DNA of 64,000 bases from Veillonella sp. R32 (lineage in GTDB: Bacteria > Bacillota > Negativicutes > Veillonellales > Veillonellaceae): assembly GCF_010093125.1 (NCBI RefSeq), contig NZ_NMZQ01000025.1, positions 16,015 to 80,014 of the forward strand, in the 5' to 3' direction. The number at the start of each line of letters is the position of its first letter. The first letter of the stretch is position 1. Shown here one piece after another: positions 56,627-64,000 of the stretch. Made by a program: the position numbers and the translations under genes. Below the pieces are notes generated by a model that saw nothing but the letters and a program-made list of their open reading frames with translations, did not search any database and was not told the origin of the DNA.

Positions 56627-57489
56627 ATCAACTTCACTTGCGCCTTGCTCACTGGTATATCCACCAGCTCTTGTCCTTTAGCTGTCTGTTGTGGCAAACG
56701 AAGCCAGTAGGTACCTTTAAACCAAGGCACCACTTCACGCACTTTGTTAAGATTTACAATATAGCTACGATGTACACGATACAAGGACGTGCCACGCAGC
56801 CGTTCTTGTAGTTCGGTAAGCGTTTTATTAGAGCCATATTTACCGGAATCAGTATGGACTTCCAAGCGCCCCGATTCGCCTGTAATATAGGCAATACTAT
56901 CTAAATCGATTAGTAATATATGGGCGCCATCATCAACGGCTAGCTTATTAGTGCGGACCGCAGGCAGGCTGAAAGAAGTCTCAGAGGCTGTTTCCGCTGT
57001 GTTTGTTAGGCGTGAAATAGTTTCCGCTGTATTTGCTTGGTGTGAAACCCTTTTAGCTGTATTGCTTTCAGTTGTATTAGTATGGAGTGAAGCGGATTCA
57101 GCCATTGGCAGACCTTGGGGATAGAGTGCTTTCAGCACATGTTGGATGGCCTTTGCTAGGCGTTCCTCTTCAATGGGTTTTACCACATAATCTAAAGCTT
57201 GTAGCTCAAACGCTTTTAGTGCATATTCGTCATAGGCGGTGGCAAAGATGATGCGACTATCTGGTGAAATGTCGCGAATTACTTCGGCTAACTCCAGACC
57301 AGATAGACCGCGCATATGAATATCTAAAAAGATTAATTGCGGTTTTTCACGGGTAATGAGAGAGATAGCGGACGTGGCATTATCAGCCTCGCCAATAATA
57401 TCAATAGTGGTGCTGTGGTTCGTAGTGAGCAAATAGCGTAGCTCGTCGCGCGCTGGTGCTTCATCATCAATTAGAATCGTGCGAATCAT
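56602..57489 (-). CDS. LytTR response regulator
   Basis: Response regulator of the LytR/AlgR (BtsR/YpdB) class, 295 residues. Receiver domain at 1-120 with IDDE at 8-11 and phospho-acceptor D56 in FLDIHMRGLSG. LytTR DNA-binding domain at about 190-292 (LYRVHRSYIVNLNKVREVVPW). Between them is a Thr/Asn/Glu linker built of 10-residue repeats such as TAETISRLTN. The last codons lie in the inverted repeat element described downstream. Its start overlaps the kinase stop. Probable target: cstA, by analogy with BtsR-BtsT. Confidence 0.9.
   Translation of the reverse strand: MIRTILIDDEAPARDELRYLLTTNHSTTIDIIGEADNATSAISLITREKPQLIFLDIHMRGLSGLELAEVIRDISPDSRIIFATAYDEYALKAFELQALDYVVKPIEEERLAKAIQHVLKALYPQGLPMAESASLHTNTTESNTAKRVSHQANTAETISRLTNTAETASETSFSLPAVRTNKLAVDDGAHILLIDLDSIAYITGESGRLEVHTDSGKYGSNKTLTELQERLRGTSLYRVHRSYIVNLNKVREVVPWFKGTYWLRLPQQTAKGQELVDIPVSKAQVKLIKELLGIN
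56981..57080. repeat. 30-bp in-frame tandem repeat in the regulator linker
   Basis: Units beginning TTTCCGCTGT at 56991 and 57021 and TTTTAGCTGT at 57051 repeat every 30 bases. They encode 10-residue units of the linker, so changes in copy number keep the frame. Confidence 0.75.
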
Positions 57490-59189
57490 AGGACCTCCTT
57501 TTCAGGCTCAGGTTGAATTTTGGGAAGGCGAATCGTTACGGTGGTGCCTTCTTCGGGAATGGACGAAATGGTGAGACCATAGGGGGCACCATAGAGGCCC
57601 TGCAAGCGATGATGGACATTGCTCAAGCCAATATGCCCCTCGGGAGGCTGCTCTAAATAGTAATTAGGATCGCCCTGAAATCCAACGCCATCGTCGGTGA
57701 CAGTGATTATAATATCCGTGTCGGTCATAGTCCCTTCAATGGCGATAGAACCGCCTACTTCACGAGGTTGCAAGCCGTGTTTAATAGAGTTTTCAATAAT
57801 AGGCTGCAAGGTGAGCGAAGGAATGCCATAACTGAAAATAGCAGGGTCAATATTATGTGTGACAAAGAGTTTATCGCCATGGCGGGCTAGCGAAATTTCT
57901 AGGAAACCACTTACTTGGTCCCATTCTTTGGCAATGGCAATGACAAGGCCCGTATATTGCAAGGTGAAACGAAACATTTGAGAAAACTTAATTAATAAAC
58001 GGCGTGCTAATTCAGGATTTGTGCGAATTAATGAGGAAATCGTATTTAAGGTATTAAACAAGAAATGCGGATTAATTTGGGTGTGTAAGGCTTGCATTTT
58101 GGCGGCCTCTGTTAATTGTCGCTGCTGGTCGATTTCGGTTAATTCAAGCTGAGTCGAGAATAAATCAGCTAACCCTTGGGCAAATGCTACGTCTGATGAA
58201 TCGGGATAATGGGTCGTATCGGTATAGTACATTTTAAGCGAGCCTATAATGCGATTATTAATCGTTAATGGCACAACAATAGCGCTACTCAAGGTACAGT
58301 GGGGATCCGTACAGCCAATTTCATCGTGCGAATAGGCAATGTGAATCGTGCCTGACGTGAGGGAATGAATAGTTACATTCGTTAAATGATCAGCTACCCC
58401 AGGCGCGTGGTGATTGGCTTCGGCGCCCGTATAGGCCAGTACATGCGTGGTATCCGTAATGGAAACGGCATCATAAGAACTGTGTTTTTTTATGATTTGC
58501 ACTACCGCATTAGCTGATTCGGGTGTTAACCCTTTGCGGAAGTAACGCACCGTTTCACGGGCAATAGCCAAGATATTCTGACTTTGATTGGCCTTTTGGG
58601 TTTCGCGTTGGTGTAAGCCATCTTTGATGATTTTCATAAAAAGAGCAAGCCCTAGTGAATTGGCAATGGTCATAGGCACGGCAATTTCGCCAACGAGGGC
58701 GGCAGCCATAGGATAGGGCTCGGCTACGAGTAAAATGATTAGCATTTGTATGATTTCACCAAAGAAACCGATACCTAGAGCTACGGGCCAAGGTATAAGA
58801 TTACGTTTGTAGAATTTTTGAAAAAGCCCGGCTAATAGACCTTCCGTAATGGAAGAAATAGCGCAGGCGAGTGCTGTGAAACCACCTAAGGAATAGCGAT
58901 GCAGCCCTGAAACAAGCCCTACGGCACCACCTAAAAAGGGGCCACCGACAAGACCAGCGGCCATAATCCCAATCATGCGAGAGTTGGCTAGCGCATCGTG
59001 AATAGGAATGCCACCATAGGTGCCTAGAATGGCAATACTGGAGAAAATAAGTGTAAAAATAAGACGGTCAAGCCAAGATAAACGATTGGTCATGAGCCGG
59101 TCAAAGAGTTTTAACCGAGAAATAACAAGCCCAAGCACGATAGCGGTGCTGATTCGTTTTATCATCTCAAACAGTAAAATATCGGTCAT
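57486..59189 (-). CDS. LytS/BtsS-type sensor histidine kinase
   Basis: 567 residues. An N-terminal 5TM-LYT sensor (about 1-190, NRLSWLDRLIFTLIF, AAGLVGGPFLGGAVGLVSGLHR), a GAF-like region (about 215-350), a LytS-type phospho-acceptor domain with the His in TQINPHFLFNTLNTISSLI, and an HATPase domain with ENSIKHG and TVTDDGVGF. ATGA overlap with the regulator gene (57486-57489). It belongs to the class that senses pyruvate in E. coli (BtsS). A tandem repeat lies in its leader. Confidence 0.92.
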   Translation of the reverse strand: MTDILLFEMIKRISTAIVLGLVISRLKLFDRLMTNRLSWLDRLIFTLIFSSIAILGTYGGIPIHDALANSRMIGIMAAGLVGGPFLGGAVGLVSGLHRYSLGGFTALACAISSITEGLLAGLFQKFYKRNLIPWPVALGIGFFGEIIQMLIILLVAEPYPMAAALVGEIAVPMTIANSLGLALFMKIIKDGLHQRETQKANQSQNILAIARETVRYFRKGLTPESANAVVQIIKKHSSYDAVSITDTTHVLAYTGAEANHHAPGVADHLTNVTIHSLTSGTIHIAYSHDEIGCTDPHCTLSSAIVVPLTINNRIIGSLKMYYTDTTHYPDSSDVAFAQGLADLFSTQLELTEIDQQRQLTEAAKMQALHTQINPHFLFNTLNTISSLIRTNPELARRLLIKFSQMFRFTLQYTGLVIAIAKEWDQVSGFLEISLARHGDKLFVTHNIDPAIFSYGIPSLTLQPIIENSIKHGLQPREVGGSIAIEGTMTDTDIIITVTDDGVGFQGDPNYYLEQPPEGHIGLSNVHHRLQGLYGAPYGLTISSIPEEGTTVTIRLPKIQPEPEKEVL

Positions 59190-59220
59190 AGGAATGTCCT
59201 TTCGGAGATCGATTGCTGAA

Positions 59221-59265
59221 ATAGTTGATAGTGTCTATTCTTGAGATAGTTGATAGTGTCTATTC
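59221..59265. repeat. 20-bp perfect direct repeat in the kinase leader
   Basis: ATAGTTGATAGTGTCTATTC occurs at 59221 and 59246 with a 25-base period, 32 bases upstream of the lytS-type start on the minus strand. LytTR proteins bind spaced direct repeats, so autoregulation is possible. Confidence 0.7.
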
Positions 59266-59443
59266 CTATATATATAATAGAATATACTATTGATTTCATT
59301 ATATCATATGCACAATTGGTATACATAGCATGCTTTTTTTGTTGAGAAATGAAGCTGAATTTAGTAGAATAAAAACAGTTATATCGTGAAAAATAAAGAA
59401 CGCAAAGAATTGTTTATCATACAGTGTGATTGGAGGTTTTGGT

Positions 59444-59584
59444 ATGTGTTGGTGTGACATCGTTTATAAATCTGGAGTGTCTCGTCTGGGACAAGGCTTA
59501 GAAGGAACCCTTCATTTCTTAGCCTTTTGGGTATTAACACTTAGCTTTGTTCGCCTAGGTGTATCTTGGATTTTTGGTATTTAA
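59444..59584 (+). CDS. Small membrane protein of unknown function
   Basis: 46 residues with GGAGG 7 bases before the ATG at 59444. One hydrophobic helix from about residue 24 (HFLAFWVLTLSFVRLGVSW). Two Cys near the start (MCWCDIVYK). No family recognised. Its stop codon overlaps the left border of the type I toxin-antitoxin locus, so it might belong to it, but the toxin proper is on the other strand. Confidence 0.55.
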   Translation: MCWCDIVYKSGVSRLGQGLEGTLHFLAFWVLTLSFVRLGVSWIFGI

Positions 59585-59598
59585 AAAGCCACCCATGT

Positions 59599-59734
59599 TT
59601 GACGAGTGACTATAGAGTGGGTATAATATAAGTAAAGATAGCTGGACGTTTCGTATCGTTTGGCTCATCTCGAAGAAATTTTCAATAACTTGAGAAATGG
59701 CCTTGACGTTACTTCAACGTTAGGGCTATTTTCC
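59599..59734 (+). ncRNA. Type I antitoxin RNA, copy 1 (with promoter and terminator)
   Basis: Promoter TTGACG (59599-59604), 17-base spacer and TATAAT (59622-59627); RNA from about 59634. The terminator is a 13-bp stem with G-U pairs (59698-59728) and TTTT. The RNA ends at the stop codon of the minus-strand toxin gene and is antisense to its 3' untranslated part, the TxpA/RatA layout. Related copies are at 59919 and 61517. Confidence 0.75.
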
Positions 59735-59802
59735 TATTTTAGGAGAATAGCTATAAGCGTTCCGAAGAGTATCATAAGTGATAGAGCTTCATATACACTC
59801 AT
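59734..59802 (-). CDS. Holin-like type I toxin peptide
   Basis: 22-residue peptide starting MSVYEALSLMILFG and continuing TLIAILLK: the pattern (M-S/T-x-Y-E-A-L-S-L-M-I, then a short hydrophobic helix) is that of small holin-like or BsrG/TxpA-type toxins. An AAAGGCGGTG ribosome binding site lies 5 bases before the ATG. A TTAGG/CCTAA hairpin sits just upstream of it. An extended -10 TGCTATAAT (59863-59855) gives an mRNA that would end at the GGTGGCTTTTT near 59581, overlapping the plus-strand RNA by about 100 bases. It is expected to damage the membrane if not repressed. Confidence 0.8.
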   Translation of the reverse strand: MSVYEALSLMILFGTLIAILLK

Positions 59803-59918
59803 AGCATCACCGCCTTTAGGATGAACCTAACGCCGGCCAGCTACCTCTATACATATTATAGCACAAAAATACGCTGGATGTGGTTAAATGTACGATATAA
59901 TTAAAAAGCCATCCGTGT

Positions 59919-60046
59919 TTGACGAGTAGCTATAGAGTGGGTATAATAGAAAGAGAGATAGCTAAGTATTGCAACGCTCGGCTCATCTCGTAACTATACA
60001 AAGTATTTGAGAAATGGCCGTAGTGTTACAACGCTATGGCCTTTTT
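59919..60046 (+). ncRNA. Type I antitoxin-like RNA, copy 2 (orphan)
   Basis: TTGACG (59919-59924), 17-base spacer and TATAAT (59942-59947); RNA from about 59954. The terminator is GGCCGTAGTGT with ACGCTATGGCC plus T5. It keeps the GATAGCT, GGCTCATCTCG and TTTGAGAAATGGCC blocks of copy 1 and, at its left, the toxin's TTAAAAAGCCA terminator remnant. No toxin frame is found opposite or to the right. Confidence 0.7.
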
Positions 60047-60227
60047 CATTGCCAGCTAATCGTTCATATTTTTAGTCATAACTACTATATATACTATAGA
60101 ATCTCATTGATATTTTGATTAATGCGTGCTATATTAAGTAAGGCAGTATGCATAATATCTATGCCTATTATGCATAAATTCATAGGATTAGGTTAATAGT
60201 AGAAGGTAGCTATAGGGGGCTATAAGT

Positions 60228-61502
60228 ATGAAAACGATGAAAGTGCCATATGCAAAAGGTTTTGTAGACATTCAAGTACCAGAGGCTAATTTAACAGCCG
60301 TTTTAGAATCAGGATCGGCGGCGTATAAAGCAACAGCTAGTGAAACTGCTTTAGTAGAAGCAGCGTTAGATAACCCCATTGGTAGTGCATCATTAGAGGA
60401 ATTGGTAAAAGGGAAACATAATATGGTCATTATTACTAGCGACCATACTCGACCTGTACCTAGTAAAATTACAATGCCAATTTTATTGCGCCGTATTCGA
60501 GCGGTGAATCCTACGATTGACATTACCATTTTGTTGGCTACTGGGTTTCATCGACCAACGACTAAGGAAGAAATGATTGATAAATTCGGCCCAGACATTG
60601 TTGCTCATGAGAAAATTGTTAATCATATTTCAGGGGATCCTTCGCAGATGGCTAAAATAGGAACTCTTCCCTCAGGTGGGGCATGTATTATCAATAAATT
60701 AGCTGTTGAAACGGAATTACTTATTGCGGAAGGTTTTATTGAACCACACTTTTTTGCTGGTTTTTCTGGTGGGCGTAAGAGTATCTTACCTGGGATTGCA
60801 TCCGCTGTGACCGTTATGGCTAATCATTGTGCTGAATTTATTAATAGTCCACATGCTCGCACGGGTATTTTACAAGATAATCCTATTCATAAAGACATGT
60901 TGTATGCGGCTAAAGCGGCTAAATTAGCGTTCATCTTAAATGTAGTTATTGACCCTGAAAAGCATATTATCAATGCCTTTGCTGGGGATAGGGAAAAAGC
61001 CCATGAAGCAGGTTGTGCATTTGTCACAAAATTAGCGAGTGTTCCCAAAGCGCCGGCTGATATTGTAGTAACAACGAATGGTGGTTATCCACTAGATCAG
61101 AATATTTACCAAGCCGTTAAAGGTATGACCGCCGCTGAAGCAACTTGCAAGCCTAATGGCGTTATTATCATGATAGCAGCTTGTAATGACGGACATGGTG
61201 GGCAATCCTTATATGATAATTTAAAGGCTGTTCAAACACCGCGGGAATTATTAGAACGAATTGCTAAAGTACCACGGAATGAAACCATTCCGGATCAATG
61301 GGAAATGCAAATTTTAGCTCGTATTTTGGACCAATTTACCGTTATTGTAGTGACAGACCAGTGCGATCCACAAATGCTTAAAGATATGCATATGGAATAT
61401 GCCGTTACCTTTGAAGAAGCACTACAACGAGCCTTTGAAATTAAAGGACAAAATGCCTCTGTAACAGTTATTCCTGATGGGGTATCTGTAGTAGTTAAGT
61501 AG
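60228..61502 (+). CDS. larA: Nickel-pincer lactate racemase LarA
   Basis: LarA family, 424 residues, interconverting D- and L-lactate (or a related 2-hydroxyacid) with the pyridinium nickel-pincer cofactor. The key residues fall at the Lactobacillus plantarum numbers: R75 (SDHTRP), H108 (GFHRP), H174 (EPHFFAGFSGG), K184 (GGRKSILPG), to which the cofactor binds, and H200. In a lactate-fermenting Veillonella-type host this would open both isomers to use. The cofactor-insertion protein LarC1 lies at 4.5 kb; LarB, LarE and LarC2 are not in the window. GGGGGC precedes the ATG. Antitoxin-like RNAs flank the gene on both sides. Confidence 0.9.
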   Translation: MKTMKVPYAKGFVDIQVPEANLTAVLESGSAAYKATASETALVEAALDNPIGSASLEELVKGKHNMVIITSDHTRPVPSKITMPILLRRIRAVNPTIDITILLATGFHRPTTKEEMIDKFGPDIVAHEKIVNHISGDPSQMAKIGTLPSGGACIINKLAVETELLIAEGFIEPHFFAGFSGGRKSILPGIASAVTVMANHCAEFINSPHARTGILQDNPIHKDMLYAAKAAKLAFILNVVIDPEKHIINAFAGDREKAHEAGCAFVTKLASVPKAPADIVVTTNGGYPLDQNIYQAVKGMTAAEATCKPNGVIIMIAACNDGHGGQSLYDNLKAVQTPRELLERIAKVPRNETIPDQWEMQILARILDQFTVIVVTDQCDPQMLKDMHMEYAVTFEEALQRAFEIKGQNASVTVIPDGVSVVVK

Positions 61503-61516
61503 ACTGTTGTTTGAAA

Positions 61517-61646
61517 TTGATGAATAGCTATAAAGTGGATATAATATAAGTAAAGATAGCTGGACGCTTCGTACCGTTTGGCTCATTTCGAAGAAATTTT
61601 AATAATTTGAGAAAAGGCCGTAGTGTTACAACGCTATGGCCTTTTT
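61517..61646 (+). ncRNA. Type I antitoxin-like RNA, copy 3 (orphan)
   Basis: TTGATG (61517-61522), 17-base spacer and TATAAT (61540-61545); RNA from about 61552. The middle (AGTAAAGATAGCTGGACG, TTTGGCTCATTTCGAAG) follows copy 1, while the terminator (GTAGTGTTACAACGCTATGG) is identical to copy 2. No toxin frame nearby. It may double as the terminator of larA. Confidence 0.7.
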
Positions 61647-61703
61647 CATTGTCTATTTTTAGTATATTTTTATTTTCTTGCTAATCTGATTAAATAGTGA
61701 TAA

Positions 61704-61823
61704 GGTCAGCTTGAAGGACATTATGCAATGGATTTAATTCACCCGCATAGATCAGTATTTAGAAAACATGAAGAAAAATTAGAGGTAGTAATAATTACTA
61801 GCATAGAAGATTATCATAAATAA
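61704..61823 (+). pseudogene. 3' remnant of a HigB/RelE-type toxin gene
   Basis: The frame from 61704 (no usable start until ATG 61728) encodes LEGHYAMDLIHPHRSVF and ends KLEVVIITSIEDYHK. This matches the C-terminal part of HigB/RelE toxins encoded before HigA-ImmA antitoxins (pattern: G..yamDLiHPhRl.F ... v.iieIeDYH). The N-terminal two thirds are missing, replaced by the antitoxin-like RNA copy 3. The antitoxin gene follows after 18 bases. Confidence 0.7.
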
Positions 61824-61841
61824 TCAAAGGAGGGTTTACAG

Positions 61842-62891
61842 ATGTATAGCAGTAAGAATTATATAGCAATTCCTCCAGGTGCTACTATAAAAGAACAATT
61901 AGAATATAGAGGAATGTCTCAAAAAGAGTTTGCTCAAAGAATGAATTTTAGTGAAAAACATATTAGTAATTTGATTAATGGGAAAGTAGAGCTTAGTGCT
62001 GATGTAGCTTTACGGTTAGAGACTGTTCTAGGTTTGCCTACGAAGTTTTGGCAGGGCTTAGAGGCTGAGTATAGAGAAGATTTGGCAAGAGTAAAAGCTG
62101 AATTGGAAATGGAACGAGAGATTGAATTAGTTAGTAAAATTCCTTATGCTAAAATAGCTAACCTTGGATGGGTAGAGAAGACACGAGTTGCTATAAAAAA
62201 AGTTGAAAATTTACGACGCTTTTTTGAAGTTTCTAAATTAGAAATTATAGATTCTTTAAAAATCCCCGGCATTGCGTTTCGTGTGAATGGCGAATCGAAT
62301 AAAAGCAATTATGCACTTGCGGTATGGGCGCAACAAGCAAAACTGTTGGCAAGACAAAGTATAGTTTCAGATATTAATATTGAAAAATTAAAAGAAAATA
62401 TTCCTAAAATACGTAGATTAACAACGCAAGCCCCAAGTGAGTTTTGTCAGACTTTGAGAACGTTATTAAGTGAGTGTGGAATTGCTATAGTTTTTTTACC
62501 CCATTTAGATGGTTCTTTTTTACATGGAGCCTCATTTATTGATGGGAAAAAAATTGTATTAGCTCTTACCGTTAGAGGTAAAACTGCGGATATATTTTGG
62601 TTTAGCTTATTTCATGAAATATATCATATTATTGAAGGTCATATTTATAATCAGAGGATGACTACTGAATGTGAAGAGCTTGAAGCTGATTCTTTTGCAG
62701 CAGAGACATTAATCCCTAGAAATGAATATGAAAGATTTTTAAATACCTACACAGGTGATAAAGATTCCATTTGTAAATTTGCTCATAAAATGGATATAGC
62801 TCCGGGCATTGTGTTAGGTAGATTACAGAAAGAGAATATTCTAGGATATCAATTGTATCAAGATTTAAAGGTTAAATATCAAATCGTGTAG
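61842..62891 (+). CDS. HigA-like XRE antitoxin with ImmA/IrrE peptidase domain
   Basis: 349 residues. N-terminal HTH (about 15-70: LEYRGMSQKEFAQRMNFSEKHISNLINGK). Long helical middle. C-terminal ImmA/IrrE zinc metallopeptidase domain with HEIYH at residues 258-262 and EELEADSFAAETLIP supplying the third ligand. AAAGGAGGG precedes the ATG. Long antitoxins of this type pair with a RelE/HigB toxin upstream; here only its 3' end remains, so this is an orphan that may act as a regulator or protect against toxins in trans. Confidence 0.88.
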   Translation: MYSSKNYIAIPPGATIKEQLEYRGMSQKEFAQRMNFSEKHISNLINGKVELSADVALRLETVLGLPTKFWQGLEAEYREDLARVKAELEMEREIELVSKIPYAKIANLGWVEKTRVAIKKVENLRRFFEVSKLEIIDSLKIPGIAFRVNGESNKSNYALAVWAQQAKLLARQSIVSDINIEKLKENIPKIRRLTTQAPSEFCQTLRTLLSECGIAIVFLPHLDGSFLHGASFIDGKKIVLALTVRGKTADIFWFSLFHEIYHIIEGHIYNQRMTTECEELEADSFAAETLIPRNEYERFLNTYTGDKDSICKFAHKMDIAPGIVLGRLQKENILGYQLYQDLKVKYQIV

Positions 62892-63152
62892 TTTTGGTAA
62901 ATTAAGTCGCTTGAGCAAGAACGAAGACTTGATTGATGCCCAAGGGGTAAGGTGTTCACATTATTCGAAGCTCTTAGTATGGTGGTTAAGTGGTGGATGG
63001 ATCAATGTACTATTTCAGTGATGCGGAAGAACATGTTATTTTGCATGTGGAGGGTGATACAGCGACCTTATAATCCTGCAACAAAGTGGATGCTCGTATT
63101 CATGGCATGCGTCATGTGTGGAATTTAGAACTTAATTTTGATATGGTGAAAC
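62892..63152. other. Region without a recognisable gene
   Basis: Several short frames (for example 62999-63073, ending HVEGDTATL) are interrupted by stops and shifts. It may be a decayed gene but I cannot assign it. Confidence 0.4.
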
Positions 63153-63188
63153 GCCCTAATCTGGTGAATAACAGATTAGGGCATTTTT
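63153..63188 (+). terminator. Terminator, plus strand
   Basis: An 11-bp perfect stem GCCCTAATCTG with CAGATTAGGGC, 8-base loop, then ATTTTT. Confidence 0.88.
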
Positions 63189-63195
63189 GGCATAT

Positions 63196-63220
63196 AAAAA
63201 AAGCCTTGCATAAGCAAGGC
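63196..63220 (-). terminator. Terminator of tRNA-Lys, minus strand
   Basis: On the minus strand GCCTTGC, TTAT loop and GCAAGGC are followed by T7, 7 bases past the tRNA 3' end. Confidence 0.9.
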
Positions 63221-63226
63221 GCAATG

Positions 63227-63302
63227 TGGTGGACCACCAGGGGTTCGAACCCTGGACACCCTGATTAAGAGTCAGGTGCTCTGCCAGCTGAGCTAGTGGT
63301 CC
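63227..63302 (-). tRNA. tRNA-Lys (CTT)
   Basis: On the minus strand the acceptor GGACCAC pairs with GTGGTCC, the anticodon loop is CTCTTAA (CTT, reading AAG) and CCA is encoded. It complements the TTT isoacceptor at 5.8 kb. Confidence 0.96.
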
Positions 63303-63887
63303 ATGACAACATACATATTATATACCTATTGATTTAAAATGTAAACTATTAATTTAAAAAGGTTGAAGAAGAAATAGATGAGTTGTGAGGTGCTTTTATA
63401 AGTAAAAATTTTATTGAATTTGAATTATGTGTAAAATATATGAAATTAATATGAATTAGAATCAAAGAAAAGATAAAAAATAAAATGGAATAAGAGTGAA
63501 GAATATCAACTGATTTATAAAAATAAGATTAATGCATAAATGTATTCGATATATTAAGCGAGGTAATTTATATTTTACAAAGAAAAATATTTTGAAAATT
63601 AACTTTAAAAATGAGATAAAAATGAAATATTTACTAGTAAAATGACTTTTTGGACATTGACATTGAATGAATGTAAAGATAAAATGAAGACAAATAAAGC
63701 ATGATTGTTTATGGGGGGGACACGCCTTGCACTTTATTGATAAAAGCTAGTCTTACTTGATAAAAAATTATTTAATAGGGCTAAATAACATGATGTGTTA
63801 AGGAATTATTTAGATGAATATGCATTTTAGTCATATATTAAAGTTACTCAAGTTAAATAATTGGAAATCATTATGGAGGTCGTGTCA
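63303..63887 (+). promoter_or_regulatory. Promoter and long leader of the second adhesin, with G7 tract
   Basis: AT-rich, no gene. TTGACA (63657-63662), 17-base spacer and TAAAAT (63680-63685) form a strong promoter; the leader is then about 195 bases. It holds a run of 7 G (63713-63719), inside a short frame starting at the ATG at 63701. TGGAGGTC lies before the adhesin ATG. Confidence 0.6.
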
Positions 63888-64000
63888 ATGAATAAACAGT
63901 ACAAAGTAATCTGGAGTAAAGTGAAGCATAGTTATGTAGTAGTATCAGAATTGGCTAAAAATAGTGGTAAAGCAGCATCTACTCATATTCAGTCAGGCCG
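63888..64000 (+). CDS. Type V autotransporter adhesin with ESPR, cut by window end
   Basis: Only the first 37 codons are visible: MNKQYKVIWSKVKHSYVVV, then SELAKNSGKAAS. This is the extended signal peptide region (ESPR) of large type V secreted proteins (the MNK.YKVIW....VVVSELAK.SGK pattern), so a trimeric autotransporter or haemagglutinin-like adhesin follows. GGAGG lies 9 bases before the ATG. It differs from the adhesin at 6.6 kb, which has a plain signal peptide. Confidence 0.85.
   Translation, partial: MNKQYKVIWSKVKHSYVVVSELAKNSGKAASTHIQSG

Noticed and set aside
60047..60227. 29-codon minus-strand frame opposite antitoxin-like RNA copy 2
   Set aside because: It lacks the YEALSLMI-type start and the hydrophobic helix of the toxin, and no ribosome binding site is seen.
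62999..63268. Short frames between the HigA-ImmA gene and tRNA-Lys
   Set aside because: Each is small and the last runs into the tRNA; no family recognised, so reported only as a region without an assignable gene.

Overview
The window looks like chromosome of a Veillonella-type member of the Negativicutes: a low-GC, Firmicutes-like gene set in a cell with an outer membrane. The outer membrane is shown by a giant YadA-type trimeric autotransporter and by the first codons of a second type V adhesin at the right edge. Carbon and nitrogen genes fit an anaerobe living on lactate and purines: a nickel-pincer lactate racemase (larA) with a stand-alone larC1, a CstA-family pyruvate/peptide carrier, and an anaerobic purine/diaminopropionate gene island. 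The genus is an inference from gene content and style; no search was run.

Layout. 1-5.3 kb: MATE exporter (cut by the window edge), tyrA, two tandem CobT homologues resembling the ArsAB pair, and larC1. 5.5-6.1 kb: a six-tRNA operon (Gly, Asn, Gln, Lys, Glu, Val). 6.5-18 kb: an adhesin gene of about 11.4 kb whose signal peptide is separated from the body by a run of seven G, one base out of frame, so it reads as a phase-variable gene in the OFF state. 18.1-18.3 kb: a candidate structured RNA. 18.4-21.9 kb: trmB, an ftsW/rodA-type gene, a uracil permease and tRNA-Arg. 22-26 kb: an AT-rich islet with a HipA-N-like fragment and a class II Fic gene, then lemA, an HtpX-like protease and a HigBA-type toxin-antitoxin (TA) pair. 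26-33 kb: transport and metabolic genes. 33.2-47.6 kb: YheO-like regulator, dpaL(ygeX), ygeY, ygeW, carbamate kinase, ssnA, a short ygfK, xdhD and two NCS2 purine permeases, followed by a MOSC gene and moaA for molybdenum cofactor. 49.5-55 kb: mutarotase, iron alcohol dehydrogenase, a second HigBA-type pair and cstA. 55.3-63 kb: a Panacea (DUF4065) pair, an inverted-repeat element, a LytS/LytTR two-component system on the minus strand, a type I TA locus with two extra antitoxin-RNA copies, larA and an orphan HigA-ImmA antitoxin beside a toxin remnant. The window ends with tRNA-Lys and the start of a second adhesin.

How the parts fit. The purine island can import purines (NCS2), oxidise them (XdhD), deaminate and open the ring (SsnA and others), and recover energy through carbamoyl transfer (YgeW) and carbamate kinase. 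DpaL would yield pyruvate and ammonia. MoaA and the MOSC protein support the molybdenum enzyme. LytS/LytTR near cstA resembles the BtsSR/BtsT arrangement for pyruvate. Several intergenic spaces in and near the purine island are filled with short tandem repeats. Defence and addiction modules are dense: two HigBA-type pairs with matching operator design, one Panacea pair, one type I locus with orphan antisense RNAs, one Fic gene and one orphan HigA.
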